Shown: positions 22,366-31,539 of the stretch, piece after piece | Position numbering within the stretch: the first letter of the stretch is position 1 | Layout: each line of letters begins with the position of its first letter | NCBI GenBank assembly: GCA_002419385.1 | Contig: DIFZ01000060.1 | Span: 1 to 57,701, forward strand | Direction: 5' to 3' | Source: Geobacter sp. UBA5735 | Lineage (GTDB): Bacteria > Desulfobacterota > Desulfuromonadia > Geobacterales > Geobacteraceae | Length of the DNA: 57,701 nt | Translations under genes and position numbers: made by a program | The notes under the pieces: generated by a model | What the model was told of the DNA's origin: nothing | The model's database searches: none | Seen by the model: only the letters and a program-made list of their open reading frames with translations

Positions 22366-23013
22366 TCAGATTCCCGGGGCCGTCAGCTGGCTGTGGATTT
22401 CGTCCCTGAGCTCTGCGAGCGTCAGGAAACTGAAGTCGATTGTCCGCAGCGCCTCGATGAAAGCTGAACCCTTATCGCCGAACTGGACAAGCCACGCCGA
22501 AAAATCGTCCACCGCCAAAGGCTCCCTCCGGCGCGCCTCTATGAAATGAAAAAAGATGCTTCCGGTAGTCATCCTCACTATTGCCGACGCCAGTTCCTCC
22601 GGAGCGCATATCCTTACATCCGTATCGAAAACAACGGTGGTTGCTTCGAAAAAATAGAATTCGGCCCCCTTGGCAACAGACGGGGCATAGGGAAGCGAGT
22701 TGAGCCGGTCGTCGACAATGTCGAGCATCACTCCCCTCAGTTCCTCCATGGAGGCAAAAGCATAGGGATCGAGGACACCGAAACGCTCTGCGAGGACCTG
22801 GTCAGCAAGCTGGAGTTTTGCCCATACGGCAAAGTCGTTGTGATAGTCGGGATAATCGAACGACGGACGCAGCAGGGTCTCGTAAAAGTGATGGTACAGT
22901 ACGTTCTCGCCGCACACAGCCAGCCGTTCACGCAGTTCACGCAGGCTGGCGGCCTCAGGAAGGCCGCTCATCCTTGTCAGCAACACGCAGTCCATGACGA
23001 CAAATGGTTTCAT
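22366..23013 (-). CDS. DUF5752-family protein of the trehalose cluster
   Basis: A 215-residue protein of the DUF5752 type (starts MKPFVVMDCVLLTRMSG; contains DYPDYHNDFAVWAKLQL and FFEATTVVFDTD). The family lies beside trehalose genes in several delta-proteobacteria; its function is unknown. The ATG overlaps the otsB stop, so the two are translationally coupled, which supports a role with the phosphatase or its product. Confidence 0.8.
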   Translation of the reverse strand: MKPFVVMDCVLLTRMSGLPEAASLRELRERLAVCGENVLYHHFYETLLRPSFDYPDYHNDFAVWAKLQLADQVLAERFGVLDPYAFASMEELRGVMLDIVDDRLNSLPYAPSVAKGAEFYFFEATTVVFDTDVRICAPEELASAIVRMTTGSIFFHFIEARRREPLAVDDFSAWLVQFGDKGSAFIEALRTIDFSFLTLAELRDEIHSQLTAPGI

Positions 23014-23795
23014 AACCTCGCCTCCTTTACGCTGTCCAGCCTGGGCGCCCCGGTGAAGTTCGCCAGGCGGAATACCGCATCCGCAAGTTCACGCGGATCC
23101 GCAACGAGCATCGATGCGGGAATCAGGCATCGTTCCCCGACCGTGACGGCCGTCCCGCCAAGCCGAGTGATGAGCCGCATTGCTATGGCATCGTTTTCAT
23201 CGTCTCCGGCATAAAAAAGTGTGCCGGGCCGGGGGGTGTACTTCATGAACCTGCAGAGCGTGCGCACCCCGTATGCCTTGCTGATGCGCGGCACCAGCTG
23301 GATCTCACGAACTTCCGGACCCTGGAATATGCGAACATTACGGTCTGACTGCCAGCGTTCCAGCCTGCCGCTCAATGCCCTGCGTGAAGCGTCCGGTGCG
23401 TTCCTCGTGTGCAGCGCGACCGACCATTGCTTGTCCTCCACCTGGATCCCGGGCAAATCCGCAAGCGCCAGGATCTCGGGGACCAGCCTGAGCCGGATCG
23501 CTTTCAGCTTCTGGGCGGGTTTCCCCGAAAGAATCATCCGGTGACCGCCCGGCACCTTCCATTCCGTCCCGCTGGTTCCGCCCAGGAACACCCCGCCGAC
23601 CGGCATCCTTGCGGCAAGATCTTCAAGCTTCCTGCTGGAAAGAATTGCAACGTGCTGCAGCGGCATGCTCACCAGATGTTCGAGCATTTTCCGGCAGGCA
23701 GGATGAAGCTCCGCCTGATCGCGGTCCCGGACGATCGGGGACAGCGTCCCGTCGAAATCGAAAAACCAGATTCTTTCCTTGAGCATGCGCTTCAT
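23010..23795 (-). CDS. otsB: Trehalose-6-phosphate phosphatase
   Basis: A 261-residue HAD-superfamily phosphatase that removes phosphate from trehalose-6-phosphate. The nucleophile motif DFDGTLSPI is at the N-terminus, a SSRK motif follows, and GDDENDAIAM forms the Mg-binding C-terminal motif. I use the ATG at 23795 with GAAGGAAAG upstream; the frame is open 15 codons further. It sits between the MarR regulator and the DUF5752 gene in the operon. Confidence 0.93.
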   Translation of the reverse strand: MKRMLKERIWFFDFDGTLSPIVRDRDQAELHPACRKMLEHLVSMPLQHVAILSSRKLEDLAARMPVGGVFLGGTSGTEWKVPGGHRMILSGKPAQKLKAIRLRLVPEILALADLPGIQVEDKQWSVALHTRNAPDASRRALSGRLERWQSDRNVRIFQGPEVREIQLVPRISKAYGVRTLCRFMKYTPRPGTLFYAGDDENDAIAMRLITRLGGTAVTVGERCLIPASMLVADPRELADAVFRLANFTGAPRLDSVKEARL

Positions 23796-23842
23796 GGTCT
23801 GCTTTCCTTCTCCTTTCCAGACTGTCCGGCCAAACAGCATCC

Positions 23843-24424
23843 TTACCCGGTCTGGCCCGGAGTTTCCGGAAGATCATCACTTTTCCCGATCGTGGACCCC
23901 GCTCCTGTGGCCGCCAGGCCGGCTTTCCTGCGCCTGCCGCAAGGCCTGTTGACTTCCGAAGAAAGGAACAGCTGCGCCGGTATCTTCTGGGCGCCGAGGA
24001 TCGTGGCCATCTGGGCCAGGCCGTTGTCGAGAGTTTTCAGCCTCCGTTCGGACAGCCTTTCAAGCCCGGCCACGAGAAGTCCCTGGGCAACTTCCGGAGC
24101 CCTGGCCACCACCTCACTGCCGCTTTCGGTCAGCTTCACCTCAACGCTGCGACGGTCCTTCTGCGAGCGGACCCGCATGATGAGACCCTTTTTTTCCAGT
24201 CGATCGAGAATGCCCACCGTGGTAGCGGGATGCAGGTACATCCGTGCGGCCAGGTCCGACACCCGTATGGTGCCCGCATCGGCAATCACCTTGATCGCCC
24301 AGAGCTGGGGTCCGGTCAGGCCCGTTTCCCGTTCAGCCTTCTTGGACTGGGCATGCACCACCTGGAAAACGCGCCGGAGATTATCGACGATCGCGGCAAT
24401 CAGATATGGTTTCTCCTCCATCAT
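23843..24424 (-). CDS. MarR-family regulator, first gene of the trehalose operon
   Basis: This 193-residue protein has a MarR winged helix over residues 25-140 (LTGPQLWAIKVIADAG, ATTVGILDRLEKKGLIMRVRSQKDRRSVEVKLT) plus an Arg/Gly tail of about 45 residues that is longer than usual. Family members are dimers that release DNA on binding a small ligand. It is 47 bases before otsB in the same direction, so it probably regulates the operon and itself. A symmetric site lies 46 bases upstream. Confidence 0.88.
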   Translation of the reverse strand: MMEEKPYLIAAIVDNLRRVFQVVHAQSKKAERETGLTGPQLWAIKVIADAGTIRVSDLAARMYLHPATTVGILDRLEKKGLIMRVRSQKDRRSVEVKLTESGSEVVARAPEVAQGLLVAGLERLSERRLKTLDNGLAQMATILGAQKIPAQLFLSSEVNRPCGRRRKAGLAATGAGSTIGKSDDLPETPGQTG

Positions 24425-24470
24425 CGAACCTCTGTCACGATAAAATCAGTTTGCATTGCTGCAACGAATC

Positions 24471-24501
24471 CTGTACAGTAGCATACAATTGATTTGTACA
24501 G
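24471..24501. promoter_or_regulatory. Inverted repeat, candidate MarR operator
   Basis: CTGTACA at 24471 and TGTACAG at 24495 are exact inverted copies, 17 bases apart, in the gap between the MarR gene and the divergent TPR gene. Spacing of the half-sites is about two helical turns. The rest of the 300-base gap (24425-24724) shows no gene with a ribosome site. Confidence 0.55.
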
Positions 24502-24724
24502 AAATCAAATAATAAGCAATAAACAAAGCAATACCATACAGTTACCGCTTCCGGATTCGTCAGTTTATCACACGGTGCACGGCAATTCCCCACGCACCAG
24601 GTTTGCTGCCTTTATTGCAGCGCCTCTTTTTCTCTGGCTGCAGGGAGGAACTCAGTCTCCTCCCTCCCCTTCTTTCTCCCACTCATTGCGACCGGAAGCC
24701 GAACACATGAAAGGATGCGACGTA

Positions 24725-25753
24725 ATGAACAGATTACTGCCAATAGCCGTTTTCTGCGCCCTATCTGCCGCAGCGGCACTGCCTGATTCCGCCATGTCGG
24801 CGCCTGCAGGCTTCCTGGCGCCGCAAATGGAATCCCCCCGCCAGAACCAGGAGGACAGATCGGACCACTACTACCGCGGCGTAACCCATGAAAGCAGCGG
24901 ACGCCTTGACGAGGCCGTGAAGGAATACCGCAAGGCTCTTCAGTTATCGCCGGCTCACGGTGACGCCCGCCGCAGGCTTGCCGAAATCCACCTCCTGCGC
25001 GGGGAAAAGACCGCGGCCCTGGAACAGTTCAGAGAACTCGCGCTCTACCAGGCGCGCAACCCGGTCATTCGCTACCGGCTTGCGCAGCTTTACGAAGCAA
25101 ACGGCAACCATCGCAAGGCAGCGGCGGAATACCGGGCAGTGACGAAGCTCATCCCCACGTCTCTCCCGGCCAGCCGCAAACTTGCGCAGATCTACGAAAA
25201 GCGGAAAATGCACGACGAAGCAGCGGCGGAATACCGGAGAATCCTCAAACATGACCCCAATGACATATCCGCCAGGAATTCCCTGATTGCGCTCTACCTG
25301 CGCGGGAAAAAGTACGATGACCTGACGGCATTCCTCAAGGAGAGGACCGACTTGCAGCCTGACGACGCGACAGGCCACTACAAGCTCGGGCTGGTGTACG
25401 AATTCAGGAAGGACCATGAACAGGCCGCGGAAGCCTACGCCAAGGCTGTTGAACTGGACTCGGGCAACACCAAGTCGCTCACGGCCCTTGCCCGGGTCTA
25501 CCGCAAAACGGGCAGGGTTGACGAGGCGCAGAAGCTGCTGGCGGCAGCAGTCAAGGCAAACCCGCAACTGAAGGAATCACCCCTCCTGATGCAGAGCATG
25601 GATGAGGAATTCAAACCTTACTACGCCGCAAAGAAGAAGAAGAAACATGCGGCCAAGAAGCAGAAAAAGAAATCAAGGTACGCCGGAAAAAAAGGGAAAA
25701 AGAAATCAAGCACGAAAAGAGGGACGAAAAAACGCGGCAACACCAGGAAATAA
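24725..25753 (+). CDS. Secreted TPR-repeat protein with lysine-rich tail
   Basis: A 342-residue protein with a signal peptide at residues 1-25 (LLPIAVFCALSAAAALPDSAMSA). About seven tetratricopeptide repeats fill residues 45-290 (DHYYRGVTHESSGRLDEAVK; DATGHYKLGLVYEFRKDHEQ), a protein-binding scaffold. The last 45 residues are almost all Lys/Arg. I start at 24725 with AAGGA nine bases upstream, because the signal peptide begins there. It should act in the periplasm or at the outer membrane. Partner unknown. Confidence 0.85.
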   Translation: MNRLLPIAVFCALSAAAALPDSAMSAPAGFLAPQMESPRQNQEDRSDHYYRGVTHESSGRLDEAVKEYRKALQLSPAHGDARRRLAEIHLLRGEKTAALEQFRELALYQARNPVIRYRLAQLYEANGNHRKAAAEYRAVTKLIPTSLPASRKLAQIYEKRKMHDEAAAEYRRILKHDPNDISARNSLIALYLRGKKYDDLTAFLKERTDLQPDDATGHYKLGLVYEFRKDHEQAAEAYAKAVELDSGNTKSLTALARVYRKTGRVDEAQKLLAAAVKANPQLKESPLLMQSMDEEFKPYYAAKKKKKHAAKKQKKKSRYAGKKGKKKSSTKRGTKKRGNTRK

Positions 25754-25855
25754 ACCAAGCGTTGACGTCCTGCAAGGGCATGGTATAGTTCATCGCAAAT
25801 GCTGTGCATTACTGTAATTTCAGGCTGATATGGCAACACCACACGAGGGGTTCAC

Positions 25856-27520
25856 ATGCTGAAGGCATTTTGGAACCTCTTCGTGAGGCGCCTGCACGCA
25901 ATCCGCGACACTGCGATCGCCCAGGTCAATCACGAAGCGGTCATCACCAGCGTCTACCAGGAAGTGGAAATCACCTGGGGATATTTTTTCATCCTGAGCC
26001 TGGCAAACCTGATCGCCCTGACGGGACTCATCGTCAACAGTTCGCCGGTAATCATAGGCGCCATGCTGATCTCACCGCTCATGGGGCCGATCCTGAGCAC
26101 GGGCTTCGCCTTTGTCACGGGAAACAAGGGCATTTGGCGGAGCGCTCTGAAAAAAATAACGCTGAGCATCATCCTGAGCGTCCTGGTAGCGGCAGGGGCG
26201 TCTTTCATCTCCCCACTCCAGGATCTCACGCCCGAAATCCTGGCCAGGATACGGCCAAACCTCTACGACCTCCTGATCGCTATCTTCGCGGGCCTTGCCG
26301 GAGCCGTGGCCATCTGCACGAAAAAAAGCTACATAACCATCGTACCGGGAGTAGCCATTGCGACAGCCGTCATTCCCCCGCTGAGCGTAACAGGCTTCGG
26401 CATCGGCACCGGCAGCATCACGGTCATGGCGGGAGGATTCTTTCTCTTCTTCACCAACTTCGTTGCCATCATCATTGCAACCAGCTCGGTCCTGTTCTTT
26501 TTCGGCTTTTCCCCCGCCAGCTACTCGGGGCTTGACAGGACTTCCATAAAAAAACGCATCATGTTCCTGCTGACTGTCCTCGGCATCATCTGCGTTCCGT
26601 TGATCTATACCCTGCACCAGTCACTTGTAGCGGTGGGCCTGAAAAAGAGCGTCACGACAGCCCTGAAGAATCAGCTCGATAAACCGGGCGCGTCCCACCT
26701 CACCAGTTTCACGCACAGGGAAACACAAGAAAACGGCATCGATATCAATGCGGTCATCAACACGACCAACTACCTGTCGGAAAGGGATATCTCCACAGCA
26801 GAGAAGGCGGTTCAAGCAACGCTCGGGAAGAAGGTGAGCCTACGCCTGAGCCAGATCAAGGTCCAGCCGGGCGGCCTCCGGGAAGAACCCTCCGTCAAAC
26901 CGGCAACAGCGCCCCTGCAGGCAACACAGCGACTGCCCGCCGAAATCGTCACGGATGCCCGCAACAACCTGCTGCACATGACACGGGGAGTAACGGACAA
27001 GATCAACTACCTTATTGCGCCGGCATCGGTAAAAGACTATTCCATCGAAGTTTCCGGCGCCAGAACAGAACTGTCCCTCTCGATTCTGGTCAGCAGGGAT
27101 TACCCGCTCAACAGCGATGAAGTCCGTTTACTGGAGAAAATGACTGCAAAAGAGCTGGGTGTTCCGGTCAGCCTGCGGGTCAGGACATCGCCGTTCGTTT
27201 CGCCGCTGGTCTTCTCTGACGGGCAGATCGCGGTTTCCGAAGAGATGAAACGCTCGCTTCTCGCAATCGGACAGGTGGCTGCAAAGGATTCCGATATCAG
27301 CGTAACGGTTACGTCGCACCCCGAGTACCCGACAACGCGCAGGAAAAACCGACTTGATGCACAGGAACGGGCAGCATCCGTCGCCCATTATCTCCGGGAT
27401 GCATGCGGGATTCGCGAAGAGAGCATCGCCATCAGGACGGCGCCGGCGGAAAAAGGAAGAAAACCGACTGTCAAGGTGACTATCCTCCCACCGCCAAACG
27501 GCGCTACCGAGGCACCCTGA
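25856..27520 (+). CDS. DUF389 membrane protein with OmpA-like C-terminus
   Basis: A 554-residue protein. Residues 30-250 match the DUF389 (TIGR00341-type) membrane domain with about six spans (GLIVNSSPVIIGAMLISPLMGP; VAICTKKSYITIVPGVAIATAVIPPLSVTG). After a coiled linker with weak repeats (LRLSQIKVQ, then ELSLSILVSRD), residues 460-545 resemble an OmpA-type peptidoglycan-binding fold (NRLDAQERAASVAHYLRDACGI). Function unknown; the tail could tie the inner membrane to the cell wall. The ATG follows GAGGGG. Confidence 0.82.
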   Translation: MLKAFWNLFVRRLHAIRDTAIAQVNHEAVITSVYQEVEITWGYFFILSLANLIALTGLIVNSSPVIIGAMLISPLMGPILSTGFAFVTGNKGIWRSALKKITLSIILSVLVAAGASFISPLQDLTPEILARIRPNLYDLLIAIFAGLAGAVAICTKKSYITIVPGVAIATAVIPPLSVTGFGIGTGSITVMAGGFFLFFTNFVAIIIATSSVLFFFGFSPASYSGLDRTSIKKRIMFLLTVLGIICVPLIYTLHQSLVAVGLKKSVTTALKNQLDKPGASHLTSFTHRETQENGIDINAVINTTNYLSERDISTAEKAVQATLGKKVSLRLSQIKVQPGGLREEPSVKPATAPLQATQRLPAEIVTDARNNLLHMTRGVTDKINYLIAPASVKDYSIEVSGARTELSLSILVSRDYPLNSDEVRLLEKMTAKELGVPVSLRVRTSPFVSPLVFSDGQIAVSEEMKRSLLAIGQVAAKDSDISVTVTSHPEYPTTRRKNRLDAQERAASVAHYLRDACGIREESIAIRTAPAEKGRKPTVKVTILPPPNGATEAP

Positions 27521-27578
27521 TTGACCACGGCTGACGGGGGCCTGAATCTGCAGCCCTGTTCCTATTCCAAATTCGGCA

Positions 27579-28022
27579 TCACTTGATTCTGACCGTGCTC
27601 GGCCGCGGTGCCGCGCCGTCTTTCTTGGGCAGCGTTATGGTCAGCACTCCCTTGTCGAAGGCAGCAGAGGCTTTTTCCGGATCAACACTGCAGGGCAGTG
27701 AAAAACTGCGCTGGAACGCGCCATAGTACCGTTCAACGTGGTGGTAGATGCCCGTGCCCGCATTCTGGCACTGCTTGCGTTCGCCCCGGATAGTCAGGGT
27801 CGTGTCCTCGATCTTCACCTCCATATCCTCTTGGTCGACGCCGGGCAGCTCTGCCATGATCACCACGGCTGCATCGCATTCCACGATATCCACATATGGC
27901 TGCCAGACACCAACCCACGGCTCTTCGCCCCTATCACGGCTGCACGCCAGATCGAGCAGCCGGTCCATCTGTTCCCGCATGCTCCGCAGCTCATGGAGGG
28001 GACTGTTTTCAACGATCGCCAT
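27579..28022 (-). CDS. Small heat-shock protein, Hsp20/alpha-crystallin family
   Basis: A 147-residue holdase chaperone. The alpha-crystallin domain runs from about residue 45 to 140 (WQPYVDIVECDAAVVIMAELPGVDQEDMEVKIEDTTLTI; AFQRSFSLPCSVDP; ASAAFDKGVLTITLPK). I prefer the ATG at 28022 with AAAGGAG seven bases upstream; an ATG at 28055 would add eleven residues. No CIRCE-type site is seen near it. Confidence 0.92.
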   Translation of the reverse strand: MAIVENSPLHELRSMREQMDRLLDLACSRDRGEEPWVGVWQPYVDIVECDAAVVIMAELPGVDQEDMEVKIEDTTLTIRGERKQCQNAGTGIYHHVERYYGAFQRSFSLPCSVDPEKASAAFDKGVLTITLPKKDGAAPRPSTVRIK

Positions 28023-28078
28023 CCGCCGTCGCTCCTTTACCAGTCTGTCATTCATTTATTCCTGTGATACTCGGGATT

Positions 28079-28255
28079 TTACTTCAGATGTTTCCCCTTC
28101 GGGATGCTGTGTTTGAGCTTTTTTGAACCGTCATAGAGGGAATTCTTGGTCAAGCCCCGCTTTTCCTTCAAGTCTCTTTTTCCGTAATTATCCTCAACTA
28201 CCAGCTCAACTTCGTCAGCAAGCTTCTCGATCACTTCCTGTTCATCGTTCATCAT
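28079..28255 (-). CDS. Small charged protein upstream of hsp20
   Basis: A 58-codon frame on the minus strand, starting at 28255 with AAGGGG nine bases upstream and ending 23 bases before the longer hsp20 start. The product is highly charged (begins MMNDEQEVIEKLADEVELVV, ends in a Lys/His tail) and looks helical. It is likely cotranscribed with hsp20. Family not recognised. Confidence 0.6.
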   Translation of the reverse strand: MMNDEQEVIEKLADEVELVVEDNYGKRDLKEKRGLTKNSLYDGSKKLKHSIPKGKHLK

Positions 28256-28508
28256 AAATCATACCCCTTTTTAAGAGCATCCGATTAGCTGACAATTAAC
28301 AGAAATGAAAATATCGCCTTTTTTCACCCCCTTCAGTCGATTTGTATTCAAATGGTAGCAGACTTTGGGGAGGACGCAAGCGGATCTGCTCCACTGCGCA
28401 GGGAAAGAAAATGCCGACGGCTTATCCCCTCTTGTATGCCGTGATGTTCTGGATTACTATGCGCCAGGGATCGTTATTTACATTACCACAAGGCCGGAGG
28501 AGGTTGCC

Positions 28509-28697
28509 ATGCTGGAATACAAGGTCGTAGAAGTGAGCACAGTGTCAGAGGATATCCTGGAAGGAGTCCTGAACGAATGGACTGTCAAGGGCTGGCGCTA
28601 CGACGGCATGCAGTTCGCCATGCGTGAATCCAGCAGGCGGCCGAGCATGGCATTTGTGCTCTTTACCAGGGAAACGGAACACGGGGGGGTTGCATAG
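28509..28697 (+). CDS. DUF4177-like small protein
   Basis: A 62-residue protein with the DUF4177 pattern: MLEYKVVEVSTVSEDILEGVLNEW... GWRYDGMQF and an aromatic/hydrophobic end. GGAGGAGG lies five bases before the ATG; the frame is open further upstream but lacks a ribosome site. Its stop abuts the polA start (TAG ATG), so both are cotranscribed. Function unknown. Confidence 0.8.
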   Translation: MLEYKVVEVSTVSEDILEGVLNEWTVKGWRYDGMQFAMRESSRRPSMAFVLFTRETEHGGVA

Positions 28698-31367
28698 ATG
28701 ACCAGCAGACCGAGCCTCTACCTGATCGACGGCTCCTCCTATATCTACCGCGCCTATTACGCCATACGGCACCTTTCTTCGCCCAAGGGCTTTCCCACCA
28801 ATGCGCTCTACGGATTTACCCAGATGCTGCTCAAAGTGCTCAAGGACCGGAACCCGGATCACGTGGCAGTGGTGTTCGACGCAGGCCGCCGCACCTTTCG
28901 CACCGAGCTTTTCCCCGAGTACAAGGCCAACAGATCCGCAATGCCCGAGGATCTGGTCCCCCAGATCGCGCCCATCAAGGAGATGGTGCGCGCTTTGAAC
29001 ATACCGGTTCTGGAACTCGAGAACTACGAAGCGGACGACATCATCGGCACCATGGCCCGGCAGTGCGAGGCACAGGGCATGGGCGTGGTGGTGGTAACGG
29101 GTGACAAGGACCTCATGCAGATCGTCACTGATTCGGTCACCCTGCTGGACACCATGAAGGACAAAACATCCGGCATTGCCGAGGTGATTGAACGCTTCGG
29201 TGTGGGACCGGAACGCGTGGTGGATGTCCTGGGACTTGCGGGTGACAGCTCGGACAACATCCCGGGGGTGCCGGGCATCGGCGAAAAAACCGCCATCAAG
29301 CTTATCCTGGAATATGGCTCCCTGGACACTCTGATGGAGAGAGCCTCGGAAATAAAGGGGAAAACCGGCGAACGCATCCGGGAGTATGCCGACCAGGCCC
29401 GGCTCTCGCGCCGGCTTGCCACCATCGACCGGCACACTCCCATCGAGTATCGCTACGAAGACCTTGCGCTTTCCCCGCCCGACAACCGCAGGCTGGCCGA
29501 GTTGTTCCGGGAATACGGTTTCACCACCCTGATGAAGGAGTTGACCAGCGAGTCCAGTCTTCCCACAACAAGCTACCGCACCATCCTTACCGAGCAGGAC
29601 TTCGAATCCCTGCTCGCGGACCTCGCCACGGCACCGGCCTTTGCCATCGACCTGGAGACGACCAGCCTCAATCCCCGGGAAGCCGAAATAGTCGGGATCT
29701 CCTTTTCGTACCGCGAGCACGAAGCCTGCTACGTGCCGGTAGCGCATCGGTCTGAAGGCGCTCCGAGCCAGCTGCCGCGGCAGCTGGTCCTGGAAAAACT
29801 GGCGCCGCTGCTTGCCGATCCCGCGCGGCCGAAAATCGGCCAGAACATCAAGTATGACTACCAGGTCCTGCGCCGCTGCGGCATGGAAATGGAGGGGATC
29901 TGGTTCGACACCATGGTGGCTTCATATCTGCTGAACCCGGTACGTTCAGGCCACGGTCTGGACTCGTTGGCAGTGGAATACCTGGATCACAAGATGATTT
30001 CCTACGAAGAGGTGGCCGGCAAGGGAAAGGAGCAGGTCTGCTTTTCAATGGTACCGGTTGAGCGGGCTTCGCTTTACTCCTGCGAAGACTCGGACGCTAC
30101 CTTCCTGCTCCACAGACTGTTCCTGACAAGACTGGAGGAGTCAGGCCTGGACAGTCTGTTCTTTGATCTTGAAATGCCGCTGGTGAAGATACTGGCAGAA
30201 ATGGAGTTGCAGGGGGTAAAGCTGGACCTGGAGCGCCTCGGAGAACTTTCAGCAGGCTTCGCCGCTCAGCTTGCCGAACTGGAGCAGCAGATCTTCCAGC
30301 TTGCCGGCTTCCAGTTCAATATAAATTCTCCAAAACAGCTGGGCGAAGTGCTGTTCGACAGGTTGCAACTCCCCGCCGGCAAGAAGACCAAGACCGGCTG
30401 GTCAACCGACACGGACGTCCTGACCCGCCTGGCCCAGGAGCATGAACTGCCTGCCCTGGTGCTGCAGTACCGGAGCATATCGAAGCTGAAATCCACCTAT
30501 ACCGATTCCCTTCCCCGCCTTGCGGAGCCTCCCACCGGCAGGATCCATACTTCCTATAACCAGGCGGTAACCAATACGGGAAGGCTTTCCTCGTCGGAGC
30601 CGAACCTGCAGAACATCCCGATTCGGACCGAAGAAGGTCGCAAGGTCCGCCACGCGTTCATTGCCGATGAAGGCTCGCTTATCCTGTCCGCAGATTATTC
30701 CCAGATCGAACTGCGGGTCCTGGCGCACCTTTCGGGAGACAGGGTTTTCTGCGACGCCTTTGCGCGGGACGAAGACATCCACACCCGCACCGCCAGCGAG
30801 GTCTTCGACATCATGCCGGGACTGGTGACGCCGGAAATGCGGCGCCAGGCCAAAACCATCAACTTCGGCGTCATCTATGGTCAGGGAGCTTTCAGCCTGG
30901 CACGGGAGTTGGGTGTTTCCACCAGGACCGCCAAGGAATTCATCGACAACTACTTTGCCCGTCACAGCGGAGCGAGGGAATTCCTCGATGCCTGCATTCG
31001 CAATGCCGAACGGGACGGATATGTAACCACGATCATGGGTCGGCGGCTGCCGATTCCGGACATCAGGAGCTCTAACGCAAATATACGGGCTTTCGCCCAG
31101 CGGAACGCCATCAATTACCCAATTCAGGGTTCAGCGGCGGATATCATCAAACAGGCCATGCTGCGGGTCTGGAACCGCTTGCGGCACGACGGCATGAAAA
31201 GCCGCCTTATCATGCAGGTCCATGACGAACTGGTATTCGAAGTGCCGGAAGACGAACGCCTGCAGATGGAAATGCTGGTAAGCCACGAGATGGAGCGGGC
31301 CGTGCCGCTGAAAGTTCCGCTCAAGGTGGACGTCAATTTCGGCAGGAACTGGAGTGAAGCGCACTAG
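28698..31367 (+). CDS. polA: DNA polymerase I
   Basis: An 889-residue DNA polymerase for Okazaki-fragment maturation and repair. The 5'-3' exonuclease is at about 1-290 (YEADDIIGTMA, GDSSDNIPGVPGIGEKTA). The 3'-5' exonuclease (300-490) keeps the DxE motif (FAIDLETTSLN), so proofreading is probably active. The polymerase domain has motif A (DYSQIELRVLAHLSGD), motif B (RRQAKTINFGVIYGQ) and motif C (QVHDEL). Length is normal. The ATG follows the DUF4177 stop directly. Confidence 0.97.
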   Translation: MTSRPSLYLIDGSSYIYRAYYAIRHLSSPKGFPTNALYGFTQMLLKVLKDRNPDHVAVVFDAGRRTFRTELFPEYKANRSAMPEDLVPQIAPIKEMVRALNIPVLELENYEADDIIGTMARQCEAQGMGVVVVTGDKDLMQIVTDSVTLLDTMKDKTSGIAEVIERFGVGPERVVDVLGLAGDSSDNIPGVPGIGEKTAIKLILEYGSLDTLMERASEIKGKTGERIREYADQARLSRRLATIDRHTPIEYRYEDLALSPPDNRRLAELFREYGFTTLMKELTSESSLPTTSYRTILTEQDFESLLADLATAPAFAIDLETTSLNPREAEIVGISFSYREHEACYVPVAHRSEGAPSQLPRQLVLEKLAPLLADPARPKIGQNIKYDYQVLRRCGMEMEGIWFDTMVASYLLNPVRSGHGLDSLAVEYLDHKMISYEEVAGKGKEQVCFSMVPVERASLYSCEDSDATFLLHRLFLTRLEESGLDSLFFDLEMPLVKILAEMELQGVKLDLERLGELSAGFAAQLAELEQQIFQLAGFQFNINSPKQLGEVLFDRLQLPAGKKTKTGWSTDTDVLTRLAQEHELPALVLQYRSISKLKSTYTDSLPRLAEPPTGRIHTSYNQAVTNTGRLSSSEPNLQNIPIRTEEGRKVRHAFIADEGSLILSADYSQIELRVLAHLSGDRVFCDAFARDEDIHTRTASEVFDIMPGLVTPEMRRQAKTINFGVIYGQGAFSLARELGVSTRTAKEFIDNYFARHSGAREFLDACIRNAERDGYVTTIMGRRLPIPDIRSSNANIRAFAQRNAINYPIQGSAADIIKQAMLRVWNRLRHDGMKSRLIMQVHDELVFEVPEDERLQMEMLVSHEMERAVPLKVPLKVDVNFGRNWSEAH

Positions 31368-31409
31368 CGGGCCATCTTCTCCCTCAATGGAGAAGGGCTT
31401 GATTCATTG

Positions 31410-31452
31410 CCCTCGCCCTCAAGGGAGAGGGCGGGCAAAGCCCGGGTGAGGG
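31410..31452. repeat. Three-way-junction palindromic repeat after polA
   Basis: CCCTC at 31410 and GAGGG at 31448 form an outer stem; inside are two hairpins, GCCCTC/GAGGGC (31415-31432) and GGGC-AAA-GCCC (31433-31443). The same plan occurs in the kdpB-kdpC gap at 42097. Another hairpin, CTTCTCC/GGAGAAG (31376-31395), lies between polA and it. These are probably dispersed palindromic repeats that also act as transcript ends. Confidence 0.7.
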
Positions 31453-31508
31453 GTCGAGAGCCTGTGGGCGCCCTGGAAGAATTGACAGCCTTCTTTTGGG
31501 GGCAGACC

Positions 31509-31538
31509 AAAAAAAAGACCCGCTTACGGGTCCTTTTT
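31509..31538 (-). terminator. Intrinsic terminator of the 6S RNA (bidirectional)
   Basis: GACCCG-CTTA-CGGGTC (31517-31532) is flanked by eight A on the left and CTTTTT on the right. Read on the minus strand it is a hairpin followed by eight T, directly behind the 6S RNA. It can also stop polA transcripts on the plus strand. Confidence 0.88.
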
Positions 31539-31539
31539 C

